Assembly (NCBI GenBank): GCA_051000395.1 | Contig: JBPCOI010000054.1 | Coordinates: 1 to 23,755 of the forward strand | Length of the DNA: 23,755 nucleotides | Source: JBPCOI01 sp051000395 | GTDB taxonomy: Bacteria > Actinomycetota > Actinomycetes > Mycobacteriales > Jatrophihabitantaceae | Direction: 5' to 3' | Shown here: positions 1-7,336 of the stretch, one piece after another | Position numbering within the stretch: position 1 is the first letter of the stretch | Layout of the letters: each line of letters starts with the position of its first letter | The notes under the pieces: generated by a model | What the model saw: only the letters and a program-made list of their open reading frames with translations | The model's database searches: none | Told to the model about the DNA's origin: nothing | Position numbers and translations under genes: made by a program

Positions 1-44
1 TAAGACCGGGTTACGGTTAGCGTATTTGGGGGCTATGAAAGAGA

Positions 45-90
45 GGGTGGGGGGTGGGGTGGGGGGGGGTTGGGGTGGGTGGGGGTGTGG
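45..90 (+). other. G-run tract with G-quadruplex potential
   Basis: The plus strand is almost pure G broken by single T residues, with at least six runs of three or more G, including one of nine. Such a tract can fold into a G-quadruplex on the plus strand. It lies in a gene-free stretch, about 50 bases before the first perfect DnaA box and 270 bases before the metallopeptidase start. What is seen is the base composition; folding is an inference. Confidence 0.6.
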
Positions 91-137
91 TCCACTCATC
101 GCCACACCTTGACACGGCCAAGGCGTCGACTCCGAAG

Positions 138-391
138 TTATCCACAGGCCGGTCGGACGCCGAGCGCGGCCGCTGCCCGGGAATTGTCCGGTCCGTGGCC
201 GCGGGGCGGCCCATCAGTAACCCTGAAGTGGATGTCCACACCTGTGGACAGCGTTGTGGACAGCGTCTGCATAACCCGGCGAGCCCCTGTGGATAACTGC
301 CCGGCTGCCCGACTGTGCCGATCAGCCGGACCCGGTGCGGGCGGGAGGGTAAGGCGTCGGTGGGGGCGATTAGCGTGTCCGGTGTGGACAG
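138..391. promoter_or_regulatory. Cluster of DnaA-box-like 9-mers
   Basis: Two perfect DnaA boxes (TTATCCACA) lie at 138-146 on the plus strand and 288-296 on the minus strand. Near-consensus boxes, each one mismatch from the actinobacterial TTGTCCACA, lie at 232-240 (plus) and 243-251, 255-263 and 383-391 (minus). That makes six sites in about 250 bases of otherwise non-coding DNA; the last overlaps the first codons of the metallopeptidase. No dnaA or dnaN is nearby and no AT-rich unwinding element is visible, so this is not presented as oriC. It could be a DnaA-titrating or DnaA-reactivating site, or a DnaA-controlled promoter region. The sites are seen; the role is inferred. Confidence 0.5.
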
Positions 392-977
392 CGGCGAGGT
401 GGTCGAGGTCCGGCGGAGCGCCCGCCGGCGACGCACGGTGTCTGCATACCGCGACGGCGCGCGGATCGTGGTGATGATCCCGGCGAGGTTCACCCGAGCC
501 GAGGAGGCCCGGTGGGTGGGCAAGATGGTGGCCCGCCTCGCTCCCGTAGCCGAGCCCAGCCGACGCCGGGGCGGTGACGTCGGGTTGCAACGCCGCGCCG
601 AGCAGCTGTCCGCGCAGTACCTGGGCGGACGTGCCCACCCGGCGAGCGTGCGCTGGGTCGCGCCGATGCGCACGCGGTGGGCCTCCTGCACGCCCGTCGA
701 CGGCACGATCCGGATGTCGCGGCGCCTGCAGCAGCTGCCGAGCTGGGTACAGGACTACGTGCTCGTCCACGAACTCGCACATCTGCTGGTGCCCGGGCAC
801 GGACTTCGGTTCTGGGCGCTACTGGAGAGTTATCCGCGCACCGAGCGGGCCCGGGGGTACCTCGACGGCGTCAGCGCCGCCGCGGGTCTCGCGATCGTCG
901 ACGATCTCGCCGACGACCTCGCCGACGACCAGGCCGAGGACGTCGAGGAGAACACCGTGGAATCGCCGCCGCTCTAG
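360..977 (+). CDS. YgjP/SprT-like zinc metallopeptidase (M48-type, DUF45)
   Basis: Predicted cytosolic zinc metalloprotease of about 205 residues. The core is a HELAH zinc-binding motif at about residues 137-141, followed by VPGHGLRFW, the arrangement HExxH...H...FW typical of YgjP-like (DUF45) metallopeptidases. Upstream, MRTRWASCTPVDGTIRMSRR is the usual W-S-C/basic strand region of the family. No signal peptide or membrane helix is visible. The acidic tail (repeats of DDLAD) is unusual and probably disordered. The start is uncertain: GTG at 360 is chosen, with GTG at 375 as the alternative; a GGGAGGG element at about 340-346 is somewhat far from either. The gene converges on the DUF2342 protease, and the two stop codons share the bases CTAG. 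The substrate is unknown. Confidence 0.8.
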   Translation: MGAISVSGVDSGEVVEVRRSARRRRTVSAYRDGARIVVMIPARFTRAEEARWVGKMVARLAPVAEPSRRRGGDVGLQRRAEQLSAQYLGGRAHPASVRWVAPMRTRWASCTPVDGTIRMSRRLQQLPSWVQDYVLVHELAHLLVPGHGLRFWALLESYPRTERARGYLDGVSAAAGLAIVDDLADDLADDQAEDVEENTVESPPL

Positions 978-2287
978 GCGCTACCCGGCTCGTCCGGCTC
1001 CGCGTGCGGTTGAGGCGGGGGTGCCGGCGCGCCCTGCGCTGTGTTCGTGCCTGGGCGGTCGTCCTCGGTCGGCGCAGTGAGCTCGTTCCCCGCGCCGACG
1101 GTGTCGGCGAAGCCGAGCGGGTCGTCGAGGTCCTCGGCGGAGGGCAGCAGGTCCGGATGCGACCAGATCGCGTCGCGTCCACTGACGCCGTGCTTCTCGG
1201 TGAGGCTCCACCACAGGGCCGCCGCCTCGCGCAGCCGGCGTGGGCGCAGTTCGAGGCCGACCAGCGTCGCGAAGGTCTGCTCGGCGGGGCCACCCGTGGC
1301 GCGGCGCCGGCGCGATGCTTCGCGCAGTGCGTCGGCTCCCGGCATCCGCTCGCCGGCAGCAGCGGCGACCACCGCGTCCACCCAGCCCTCGACGAGGGCG
1401 AGCAGCGTCTCGAGCCGGCGCAGTGCGGCCTGCTGCTCCGCAGTCGCCTCGGGTTCGAACAGGCCTCCGGACAGCGCGTTCTGCACGCTCTGCGGGTCGC
1501 TCGGGTCGATCTCGCCCATCGCCCGTTCGATCGCCGACAGGTCCACGCTGATCCCGCGCGAGTAGCTCTCGACGGTGTCGAGCAGCCGCTGGCGCAACCA
1601 GGGGACGTGAGCGAACAGCCGCTGGTGCGCCGCTTCGCGCAGCGCAAGGTAGAGGCGCACCTCCTCCGCGGGACGCTGCAGGCCCGCACCGAACGCGGCG
1701 ACGTTCTCCGGGACCAGGGCCGCCACGCCGATCGTCCCGAGCGGGATGCCCACGTCGGTGGACGAGACGACCTCGCGGGCCAGGCCGCCCACCCCCTGCC
1801 CGACCTGAGCGCCGAACATCAGACCGCCGACCTGCGACATGATCGCCGCCAGCGGGTTGCCTGCTCCCAAGGCCTGCAGCTGCTCGGCCGGGATAGCCGC
1901 GGACATCGCAGCCACCACCCGCGACGCGACCGGGTCGCACAGCAACGACCACACCGGCAGGGTCTTGTCCAGCCAGTCCAGGCGCGTCCAGGTCTCGACC
2001 GTGTGCACGCCTGAGGGCAGCTCGGTGACCTCGTCCAGCCACAGGTCGGCGAGCCGGATCGCGTCGGAGACGGCAGAGCGTTCGCCGGCCTCGACCGCGC
2101 GGTTGGCCCCCGACAGGGCCGAGACGGCGATCTGCTTGGCCAGGTCCCAGTTCACCGGGCCGCCGGACCACGACAGCAGCTTCTGCAGTTCCGCGAACAG
2201 CGGCATCTGCCCGCTCAGCTCGTCCGGTCCGGAAGGTTCGCGCTCGTCGCCGCCGAATCCGAACGGCAGTTGGTTGCCCATGTTCAT
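974..2287 (-). CDS. Zinc-dependent metalloprotease, DUF2342 (Rv3195-like; F420-biosynthesis-associated family)
   Basis: A 437-residue protein of the actinobacterial DUF2342 family, annotated elsewhere as zinc-dependent metalloprotease or coenzyme F420 biosynthesis-associated protein. Diagnostic stretches are NPLAAIMSQVGGLMFGAQVG at about 145-164 and LREAAHQRLFAHVPWLR at about 217-232; the latter carries the HxxxH-like metal-binding helix of the family. The N-terminus is Gly/Pro-rich and the C-terminus is a low-complexity Pro/Glu tail after about residue 400. ATG at 2287 is chosen over GTG at 2290; ATG at 2278 is also possible. No secretion signal is seen. It stands divergent from the small membrane ORF and the PDZ protease, an arrangement I recall from mycobacterial Rv3195/Rv3194c. 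The biochemical role is not established. Confidence 0.88.
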   Translation of the reverse strand: MNMGNQLPFGFGGDEREPSGPDELSGQMPLFAELQKLLSWSGGPVNWDLAKQIAVSALSGANRAVEAGERSAVSDAIRLADLWLDEVTELPSGVHTVETWTRLDWLDKTLPVWSLLCDPVASRVVAAMSAAIPAEQLQALGAGNPLAAIMSQVGGLMFGAQVGQGVGGLAREVVSSTDVGIPLGTIGVAALVPENVAAFGAGLQRPAEEVRLYLALREAAHQRLFAHVPWLRQRLLDTVESYSRGISVDLSAIERAMGEIDPSDPQSVQNALSGGLFEPEATAEQQAALRRLETLLALVEGWVDAVVAAAAGERMPGADALREASRRRRATGGPAEQTFATLVGLELRPRRLREAAALWWSLTEKHGVSGRDAIWSHPDLLPSAEDLDDPLGFADTVGAGNELTAPTEDDRPGTNTAQGAPAPPPQPHAEPDEPGSA

Positions 2288-2382
2288 CACGGTAGTAGCG
2301 ACGAACGATCACGGTGCGATGTTCCGCGCGGCGCTGGTGTTGCGCCGACGGCGAACGCCGCCTGGCCGGTAGCCTCCCCGGC

Positions 2383-2577
2383 ATGGCATGGGCGCTGTGG
2401 CTGTCGGCTCCGATTCTCGCGACGGCGATCTCCGCGATGTGGGCGTGGTGGCGCGCTCGGCCACGTCGCCGGCTGGACACGCCCGACGCGATGCAGGCCC
2501 ATCGGGACTACCTCGACGCGCTCGCGCTCGGAGTGCGGGGCCGCGCCGGCGCTCTCGCCGCGCAGCCGCGTGACTGA
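2383..2577 (+). CDS. Small single-pass membrane protein, unknown function
   Basis: A 64-residue ORF starting MAWALWLSAPILATAISAMW. The N-terminal 22 residues form a hydrophobic helix that would act as a membrane anchor, followed by an Arg-rich positive stretch (WWRARPRRR) consistent with an N-out/C-in topology. The remainder is a short soluble helix (MQAHRDYLDALAL). It sits in the divergent gap between the DUF2342 protease and the PDZ protease and reads in the same direction as the latter, 34 bases upstream of it, so it is probably its operon partner. Small ORFs of this type occur here in relatives, but no function is known to me. Coding is supported by the helix-plus-Arg pattern and the location only. 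Confidence 0.55.
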   Translation: MAWALWLSAPILATAISAMWAWWRARPRRRLDTPDAMQAHRDYLDALALGVRGRAGALAAQPRD

Positions 2578-2611
2578 CGAGCTGCCCAGGCACGGCAGAT
2601 AGGCTGCCCGA

Positions 2612-3709
2612 GTGCGTCGCCGTGATCCGCTCGCCGTGCGCGGCCGGTGGCTTCCCGGCACCCGCGCTTTCTCCGCTCTGAGCCGCCGCGTCCGGGCGCT
2701 GCTACTGACCGCGGTGCTCTTCTTGGTGCTGTTCGTGCTGGCACTGACGTTGCCGGTGCCCTATGTGATCCTCTCGCCCGGCCCGACCTACAACACGCTC
2801 GGCACCGACGACAGCGGCCGGCAGATCATCGTCATCAACGGCACGAAGGCCAACGCGACCGACGGCCACCTGAACATGACGACCGTCGACGTCTCGACCG
2901 CGCCGCTGAACGCGTTCGACGCGATCAGCGGCTGGTTGATGCACGACCAGGTGGTCGTCCCCAAGGCGGCGATCTTCCCCCCCGGGCAGTCCGAGCAGCA
3001 GGTCAACCAGCAGAACAGCCAGGACTTCTCGCAGTCGCAGGACAACGCGATCGCGGCCGCGTCCTGTGAGCTCGGCTACCCGCGACGCTTCGGTGTCATC
3101 ACGGTCAACGGTGCCGGCGCGTCCTACCAGGCGCTCGAGCCGGTGGACGAGATCCGCACGCTCGACGGCAATCCGGCCGACAACGACACGCTGCTGTTCG
3201 CCTTGCTCAGCAAGGCGGTTCCCGGCACGAAGGTGGCGATCGGGATCTTGCGCCAGGGAAAGACCAAGACTGTCTCGATCACCCTGGGCAAGCCGCTCGC
3301 GGGGCGCCGGGGCGGGTCGCTGGGCATCGTCGTCGGGCAGGTGTGCCAGCCGCCGTTCGCCGTCGACCTCGGCCTGGGCAACCAGATCGGCGGTCCGTCC
3401 GCCGGGTTGATGTTCGCGCTCGGGATCATGGACAAGGTCGGACGCGTCAACCTCACCAAGGGACTGTTCATCGCGGGGACGGGCACGATCGATCCGAGCG
3501 GGAACGTCGGCCCGATCGGCGGCATCCAGCTGAAGATGATCGCTGCACGCCAGGCCGGTGCCACCGTCTTCCTCGCCCCGGTAGGCAACTGCGCTGACGT
3601 CCGTGGCGCGATCCCGGGCGGCCTGCGGGTGGTCAAGGTCGACAGCCTGCATCACGCTGTGCTGGACCTGCAGGCGATCCAGCGCGGGCAGTCCCTCCCG
3701 CACTGCTGA
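2612..3709 (+). CDS. YlbL-like PDZ/Lon (S16) membrane-anchored serine protease
   Basis: A 365-residue membrane-anchored protease. Residues about 28-50 form one transmembrane helix (LLLTAVLFLVLFVLALTLPV) followed by the family signature PYVILSPGPTYNTLG. A PDZ-like domain lies at about 165-225 (YQALEPVDEIRTLDGNPADN). The C-terminal Lon proteolytic domain (S16) carries the catalytic Ser263 in GGPSAGLMFALGI and Lys308 in GGIQLKMIAARQAGA. The 45-residue Ser-Lys spacing is as in Lon. The catalytic domain should face the extracytoplasmic side. The start is GTG at 2612; a later GTG in frame cannot be excluded. It is followed by the UPF0182 gene on the same strand, the order I recall for Rv3194c-Rv3193c. 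It is likely involved in envelope protein quality control; the substrate is unknown. Confidence 0.93.
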   Translation: MRRRDPLAVRGRWLPGTRAFSALSRRVRALLLTAVLFLVLFVLALTLPVPYVILSPGPTYNTLGTDDSGRQIIVINGTKANATDGHLNMTTVDVSTAPLNAFDAISGWLMHDQVVVPKAAIFPPGQSEQQVNQQNSQDFSQSQDNAIAAASCELGYPRRFGVITVNGAGASYQALEPVDEIRTLDGNPADNDTLLFALLSKAVPGTKVAIGILRQGKTKTVSITLGKPLAGRRGGSLGIVVGQVCQPPFAVDLGLGNQIGGPSAGLMFALGIMDKVGRVNLTKGLFIAGTGTIDPSGNVGPIGGIQLKMIAARQAGATVFLAPVGNCADVRGAIPGGLRVVKVDSLHHAVLDLQAIQRGQSLPHC

Positions 3710-3814
3710 TCGGCGCGCGTCGCCGTCCGGTTGCGGGTCAGCGCCGCCGGAACCGTCGGAGCGGCCGGTACGTTGTGCCGGAAGCTGACCCTCACCCGTT
3801 CCAGGAGCTGCCCC

Positions 3815-6808
3815 GTGGCCATGCGGCCGCCGATACCGAGCCTGAGCCTGTCCCGTCGATCCAAGATCGCTCTGTCGGCGCTCGGCATTCTCGTCGTCGT
3901 GCTGATCGTCGCGGTCAAGCTCACCAGCGTGTACGTGAACCTGCTGTGGTTCGATTCGGTCGGCTACCGCGGGGTGTACCGCGACATCCTGTGGACGCGG
4001 ATCATCCTGTTCCTGATCTTCGGTGTCGCGATGGCCCTGGTCATCGGCGGCAACCTCGTGATCGCCTACGTGCTGCGACCACCGTTTCGTCCGATGTCCG
4101 CCGAGCAGCAGAACCTCGAGCGTTACCGCGTGATGATCGAGCCGAAGCGCAAGGTCGTGCTCGGCGTGATCGCCGGTATCTCGCTGCTCGCCGCAGGCAT
4201 GTCGGCGCAGGGCAACTGGGGTACTTGGCTGCTCTGGCTGCACGGCGGTTCGTTCGGCGTGACCGACCCGCAGTTCCACCGCGACATCTCCTTCTTCGCC
4301 TGGGACTACCCGGCGTACCGGCTGATGCTCGGGTTCGGTTTCACCGCCGTGCTGTTCTCCCTCGTCCTGTCCCTCGGCGTGCACTACCTGTCCGGCGCGA
4401 TCCGGCTGCAGACCCCGGGGCCGAAGGTGACGCCCTCGGCCCGCCGGCACCTGACGATCCTGGTGTTCGTCTTCATGGCACTGAAGGCCGTCGCGTACTG
4501 GTTGGACCGCTACGGGCTGGTGTTCTCCGATCGCAGCAAGTTCACCGGCGCCTCCTACACGGACGTGCATGCCGTCCTCGCGTCCAAGACGATCCTGTTC
4601 TGGATCGCGGTGATCCTCGCGCTCGGCGTGCTCGCGAGCCTGTGGCTGCGCAGCGCGCTGTTGCCCGGCATCGGGTTCATCGTGCTGATGGTGCTGAGCG
4701 TTCTGATCAGCGGCATCTACCCGGCGATCATCCAGCAGGTGTCGGTCAAGCCCAATGCGAGCTCGAAGGAGGCGCCCTACATCCGGCGCAACATCCAGGC
4801 GACGCGTGATGCGTACGGGATCCAGACCGGTACCAACGTCGTGTACCAGCCCTACACCGCGGTGTCGCAGCCCTCGACCGCCGCGCTGGCGCAGACCAAT
4901 CCGACCATCGCCAACATCCGCATCCTCGATCCGAACGTCATCTCGCCGACGTTCTCGAAATTCCAGCAGGACGGCAACGTGTACGGCTTCCCCGCGAAGC
5001 TGGACGTGGACCGCTACAAGATCGGCGGCATCACCCACGACTACATCGTCGCGGTGCGCGAGCTGGACAAGAACAACCTGACGGGCAACCAGAGCAACTG
5101 GATCAACCAGCACACCAACTACACCCACGGCTACGGATTCGTCGCCGCGCAGGCCGACAGCGACATCACCTCCAACGGCAACCAGCCGGGAGCGTTCACC
5201 GAGGGCGGCATACCGCCGATCGGCCAGCTGACGCTGAAGAACCCGGCCGCGTACTACGGCGAGCTGCTTCCGGACTACTCCATCGTCGGGGCCAACGGCG
5301 TCAAGCAGGAGTTCGACGCCGGCGGAAAGACCAAGGTCAGCTATCAGGGCGGTGGTGGCGTCCCGCTGGACAGCCTGCTGAACCGCCTGGCGTTCGCCGT
5401 GAACTACCGGCAGACGAACTTCCTGCTCAACGATGCCGCCAGTGCGAGCGGCGCGAAGATCATCTTCAACCGCGATCCGCGGCAGATGCTGGGCAAAGTC
5501 GCCCCGTTCCTCAAGGTCGACAGCGACCCGTACCCGATCGTCGACCAGAGCAGCGGCGACATCGTCTGGATGGTCGACGGGTACACGACGATGAACGACT
5601 ACCCGTACTCGGAGCAGCAGTCGCTGTCCAGCCTGACCAACGACTCGCTGTCGGCGAACAACCGGACGGCGAGCCAGCCTAACGACACCATCAACTACAT
5701 CCGCAACTCGGTGAAGGCGACCATCGACGCCTACACCGGCAAGGTGACGCTCTATCAGTGGGACGCGAAGGACCCGGTCCTCAAGGCGTGGATGCGGATC
5801 TTCCCGGGCCTGGTGCATCCGGTGACCGACATGCCGAAGTCTGTCCTCGAGCACGTCCGCTACCCCGAGGACTTGTTCGAGGTGCAGCGCGCGACGCTCG
5901 GCCTGTACCACATCGACGACCCGGTGACGTTCTACAACGTCGGCGACAAGTGGACGGTACCCAACGACCCCAACGACACCGCCGCCGACCAGCCGCCGTA
6001 TTACGTGCTCGCCTCACCTCCGAGCGGCGGCTCTAGCCCGACCTTCCAGCTGACTTCTCCGATGGACGTCAACAACTCCACCTACCTCGCGGCGTACCTG
6101 AGCGTGGACGGTAACCCCGGCCCGGACTACGGCAAGATTACGGCGTTGCAGCTGCCGCGTGGCTCGTCCGCCGTCCAGGGTCCGGAGCAGATCTTCAACG
6201 TGCTCAACGGAAATGCCAATATCACCAAGGACCTCTCGCTGTTCAACCAGGCCGGTGGCGGATCGTCGGTGATCCACGGCAACCTGCTGACGCTGCCGGT
6301 GGGCAAGTCGTTCCTATACGTGGAGCCGCTCTACATCCAGGGCTCCGGCGGCGGCAGCGGCACCTATCCGATCCTGCAGCGCGTGATCGTCGTGTACGGC
6401 GACCGGATCGGGTACGGAGCGACGCTGGCCGACTCCTTGAGCGACCTGTTACCGGGTCACAAGACCGGCCAGACGTTGCCGGGCTTCACCGACACCAGTA
6501 CCAGCCCGGTCAACGGTGGTTCGACGTCGAGCGCGCCACCGTCGTCACCGCCGGTCACGTCGAGCGCGCCGGGCTCCTCGAGCGCTCCGGGCACACACAC
6601 CACTGCGCCGGCACCCCCGGTGACGCCGAGCCAGCAGGCGTTGCTGGCACAGCTGAACGTCGCGTTCGCCGACCTGCTGGCGGCGAACAAGAGCGGCGAC
6701 TTCGCCAAGGCCGGCGCGGCGCAGGCGAAGGTGAACGAGCTGGTGCAGCAGTACCTCGCGAAGTACGGCTCGCTTCCTGGCGCGAGTTCGCCAGCGCCGT
6801 CGAAGTAG
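3815..6808 (+). CDS. UPF0182 family large integral membrane protein
   Basis: A 997-residue member of UPF0182 (Rv3193c type). The N-terminal third holds about seven hydrophobic helices (for example ALSALGILVVVLIVAVKL, IILFLIFGVAMALVIGG, ILFWIAVILALGVLASLW). A long extracytoplasmic domain follows, with family stretches such as PYIRRNIQATRDAYGI, WMVDGYTTMNDYPYS, NYIRNSVKATIDAYTG and HVRYPEDLFEVQ. After about residue 880 comes a Ser/Pro/Thr-rich linker and a short Ala/Gln/Lys-rich helix (about 935-985). GTG at 3815 is chosen because AGGAG lies at 3803-3807 with 7-base spacing; ATG at 3821 is the alternative. Function is unknown; it appears co-transcribed with the upstream PDZ protease. Confidence 0.93.
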   Translation: MAMRPPIPSLSLSRRSKIALSALGILVVVLIVAVKLTSVYVNLLWFDSVGYRGVYRDILWTRIILFLIFGVAMALVIGGNLVIAYVLRPPFRPMSAEQQNLERYRVMIEPKRKVVLGVIAGISLLAAGMSAQGNWGTWLLWLHGGSFGVTDPQFHRDISFFAWDYPAYRLMLGFGFTAVLFSLVLSLGVHYLSGAIRLQTPGPKVTPSARRHLTILVFVFMALKAVAYWLDRYGLVFSDRSKFTGASYTDVHAVLASKTILFWIAVILALGVLASLWLRSALLPGIGFIVLMVLSVLISGIYPAIIQQVSVKPNASSKEAPYIRRNIQATRDAYGIQTGTNVVYQPYTAVSQPSTAALAQTNPTIANIRILDPNVISPTFSKFQQDGNVYGFPAKLDVDRYKIGGITHDYIVAVRELDKNNLTGNQSNWINQHTNYTHGYGFVAAQADSDITSNGNQPGAFTEGGIPPIGQLTLKNPAAYYGELLPDYSIVGANGVKQEFDAGGKTKVSYQGGGGVPLDSLLNRLAFAVNYRQTNFLLNDAASASGAKIIFNRDPRQMLGKVAPFLKVDSDPYPIVDQSSGDIVWMVDGYTTMNDYPYSEQQSLSSLTNDSLSANNRTASQPNDTINYIRNSVKATIDAYTGKVTLYQWDAKDPVLKAWMRIFPGLVHPVTDMPKSVLEHVRYPEDLFEVQRATLGLYHIDDPVTFYNVGDKWTVPNDPNDTAADQPPYYVLASPPSGGSSPTFQLTSPMDVNNSTYLAAYLSVDGNPGPDYGKITALQLPRGSSAVQGPEQIFNVLNGNANITKDLSLFNQAGGGSSVIHGNLLTLPVGKSFLYVEPLYIQGSGGGSGTYPILQRVIVVYGDRIGYGATLADSLSDLLPGHKTGQTLPGFTDTSTSPVNGGSTSSAPPSSPPVTSSAPGSSSAPGTHTTAPAPPVTPSQQALLAQLNVAFADLLAANKSGDFAKAGAAQAKVNELVQQYLAKYGSLPGASSPAPSK

Positions 6809-6854
6809 GGTGGTGTGCGGGCGCCGCGGCGGGCAGGTAAGCTGGACGCACCGA

Positions 6855-6928
6855 CGCGGGGTGGAGCAGCTCGGTAGCTCGCTGGGCTCATAACCCAGAG
6901 GTCGCAGGTTCAAATCCTGCCCCCGCTA
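6855..6928 (+). tRNA. Initiator tRNA-fMet (anticodon CAT)
   Basis: A complete 74-base cloverleaf. The acceptor arms are CGCGGGG and CCCCGCT. The anticodon arm is CTGGG-CTCATAA-CCCAG with anticodon CAT. The T arm is GCAGG-TTCAAAT-CCTGC. Two initiator hallmarks are visible: a mismatched first pair (C1 against T72) and three consecutive G:C pairs at the base of the anticodon stem. The discriminator is A73 and CCA is not encoded. It is followed at once by a strong hairpin terminator, and it marks the left edge of the accessory region. Confidence 0.95.
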
Positions 6929-6935
6929 CGACGAC

Positions 6936-6960
6936 GAAGCCCCCGGGATCCGGGGGCTTC
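6936..6960 (+). terminator. Intrinsic terminator after tRNA-fMet
   Basis: A perfect 11-bp inverted repeat, GAAGCCCCCGG with a GAT loop and CCGGGGGCTTC, begins 8 bases after the tRNA. Only a weak T-run (ATTT) follows, as is usual in high-GC actinobacteria. Confidence 0.8.
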
Positions 6961-7013
6961 GTACATTTGGGAGATCGTCCTAGTCGATCTTAAGACGCCG
7001 AATGGCCGTCCGA

Positions 7014-7336
7014 CCTGCAATGGGACGAGATCACGAAAATCGGGATGACTGGCGGTGACGGACGCCAGGTGTGCGTCGTCCAGTACGCCGCAATGGGGCC
7101 CGATCACGAAGATCGGGATGACCCCTCGAGGTTGGCTTGCCGGCGTTCCTGCTCGCAGCCGCAATGGGGCCCGATCACGAAGATCGGGATGACGCCGCAC
7201 ACTCCGCCGGCCAGCCGCTGGACTTCACGCCGCAATGGGGCCCGATCACGAAGATCGGGATGACCAGTGAACTGAGGGACGGCAACGCCGAGAAAGCATG
7301 GCCGCAATGGGGCCCGATCACGAAGATCGGGATGAC
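7014..7336 (-). CRISPR. CRISPR mini-array, 5 repeats of 36 bases, 4 spacers (type I-G/I-U-like)
   Basis: Repeats lie at 7014-7049, 7087-7122, 7158-7193, 7229-7264 and 7301-7336. The last four are identical; the first differs at six positions. Spacers are 37, 35, 35 and 36 bases and share no sequence. Each repeat contains a 7-bp stem, CCCGATC-N5-GATCGGG. Read on the minus strand, the repeat ends CCCCATTGCGGC, like the ATTGAAAC-type 3' ends that give the crRNA 5' handle. The degenerate repeat at the left end marks the leader-distal end. Both facts suggest minus-strand transcription from a leader to the right of 7336. No cas1, cas2, cas4, cas6 or Cascade genes are present. The only cas gene is the broken cas3 that begins immediately after the last repeat, so the array is orphaned unless served in trans. 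Confidence 0.93.

Noticed and set aside
138..391. oriC
   Set aside because: No dnaA, dnaN or AT-rich unwinding element; only a DnaA-box cluster can be supported.
2702..5911. A very long minus-strand open frame (1069 codons) opposite the PDZ protease and UPF0182 genes
   Set aside because: It is a codon-bias shadow: Arg/Asp/Val/His-rich with no domain, while the plus strand carries two clear family proteins.
6900..6928. Duplicated tRNA 3' end as an attachment site downstream
   Set aside because: I looked for a repeat of the T-arm and acceptor sequence in the accessory region and saw none; no integrase is present.
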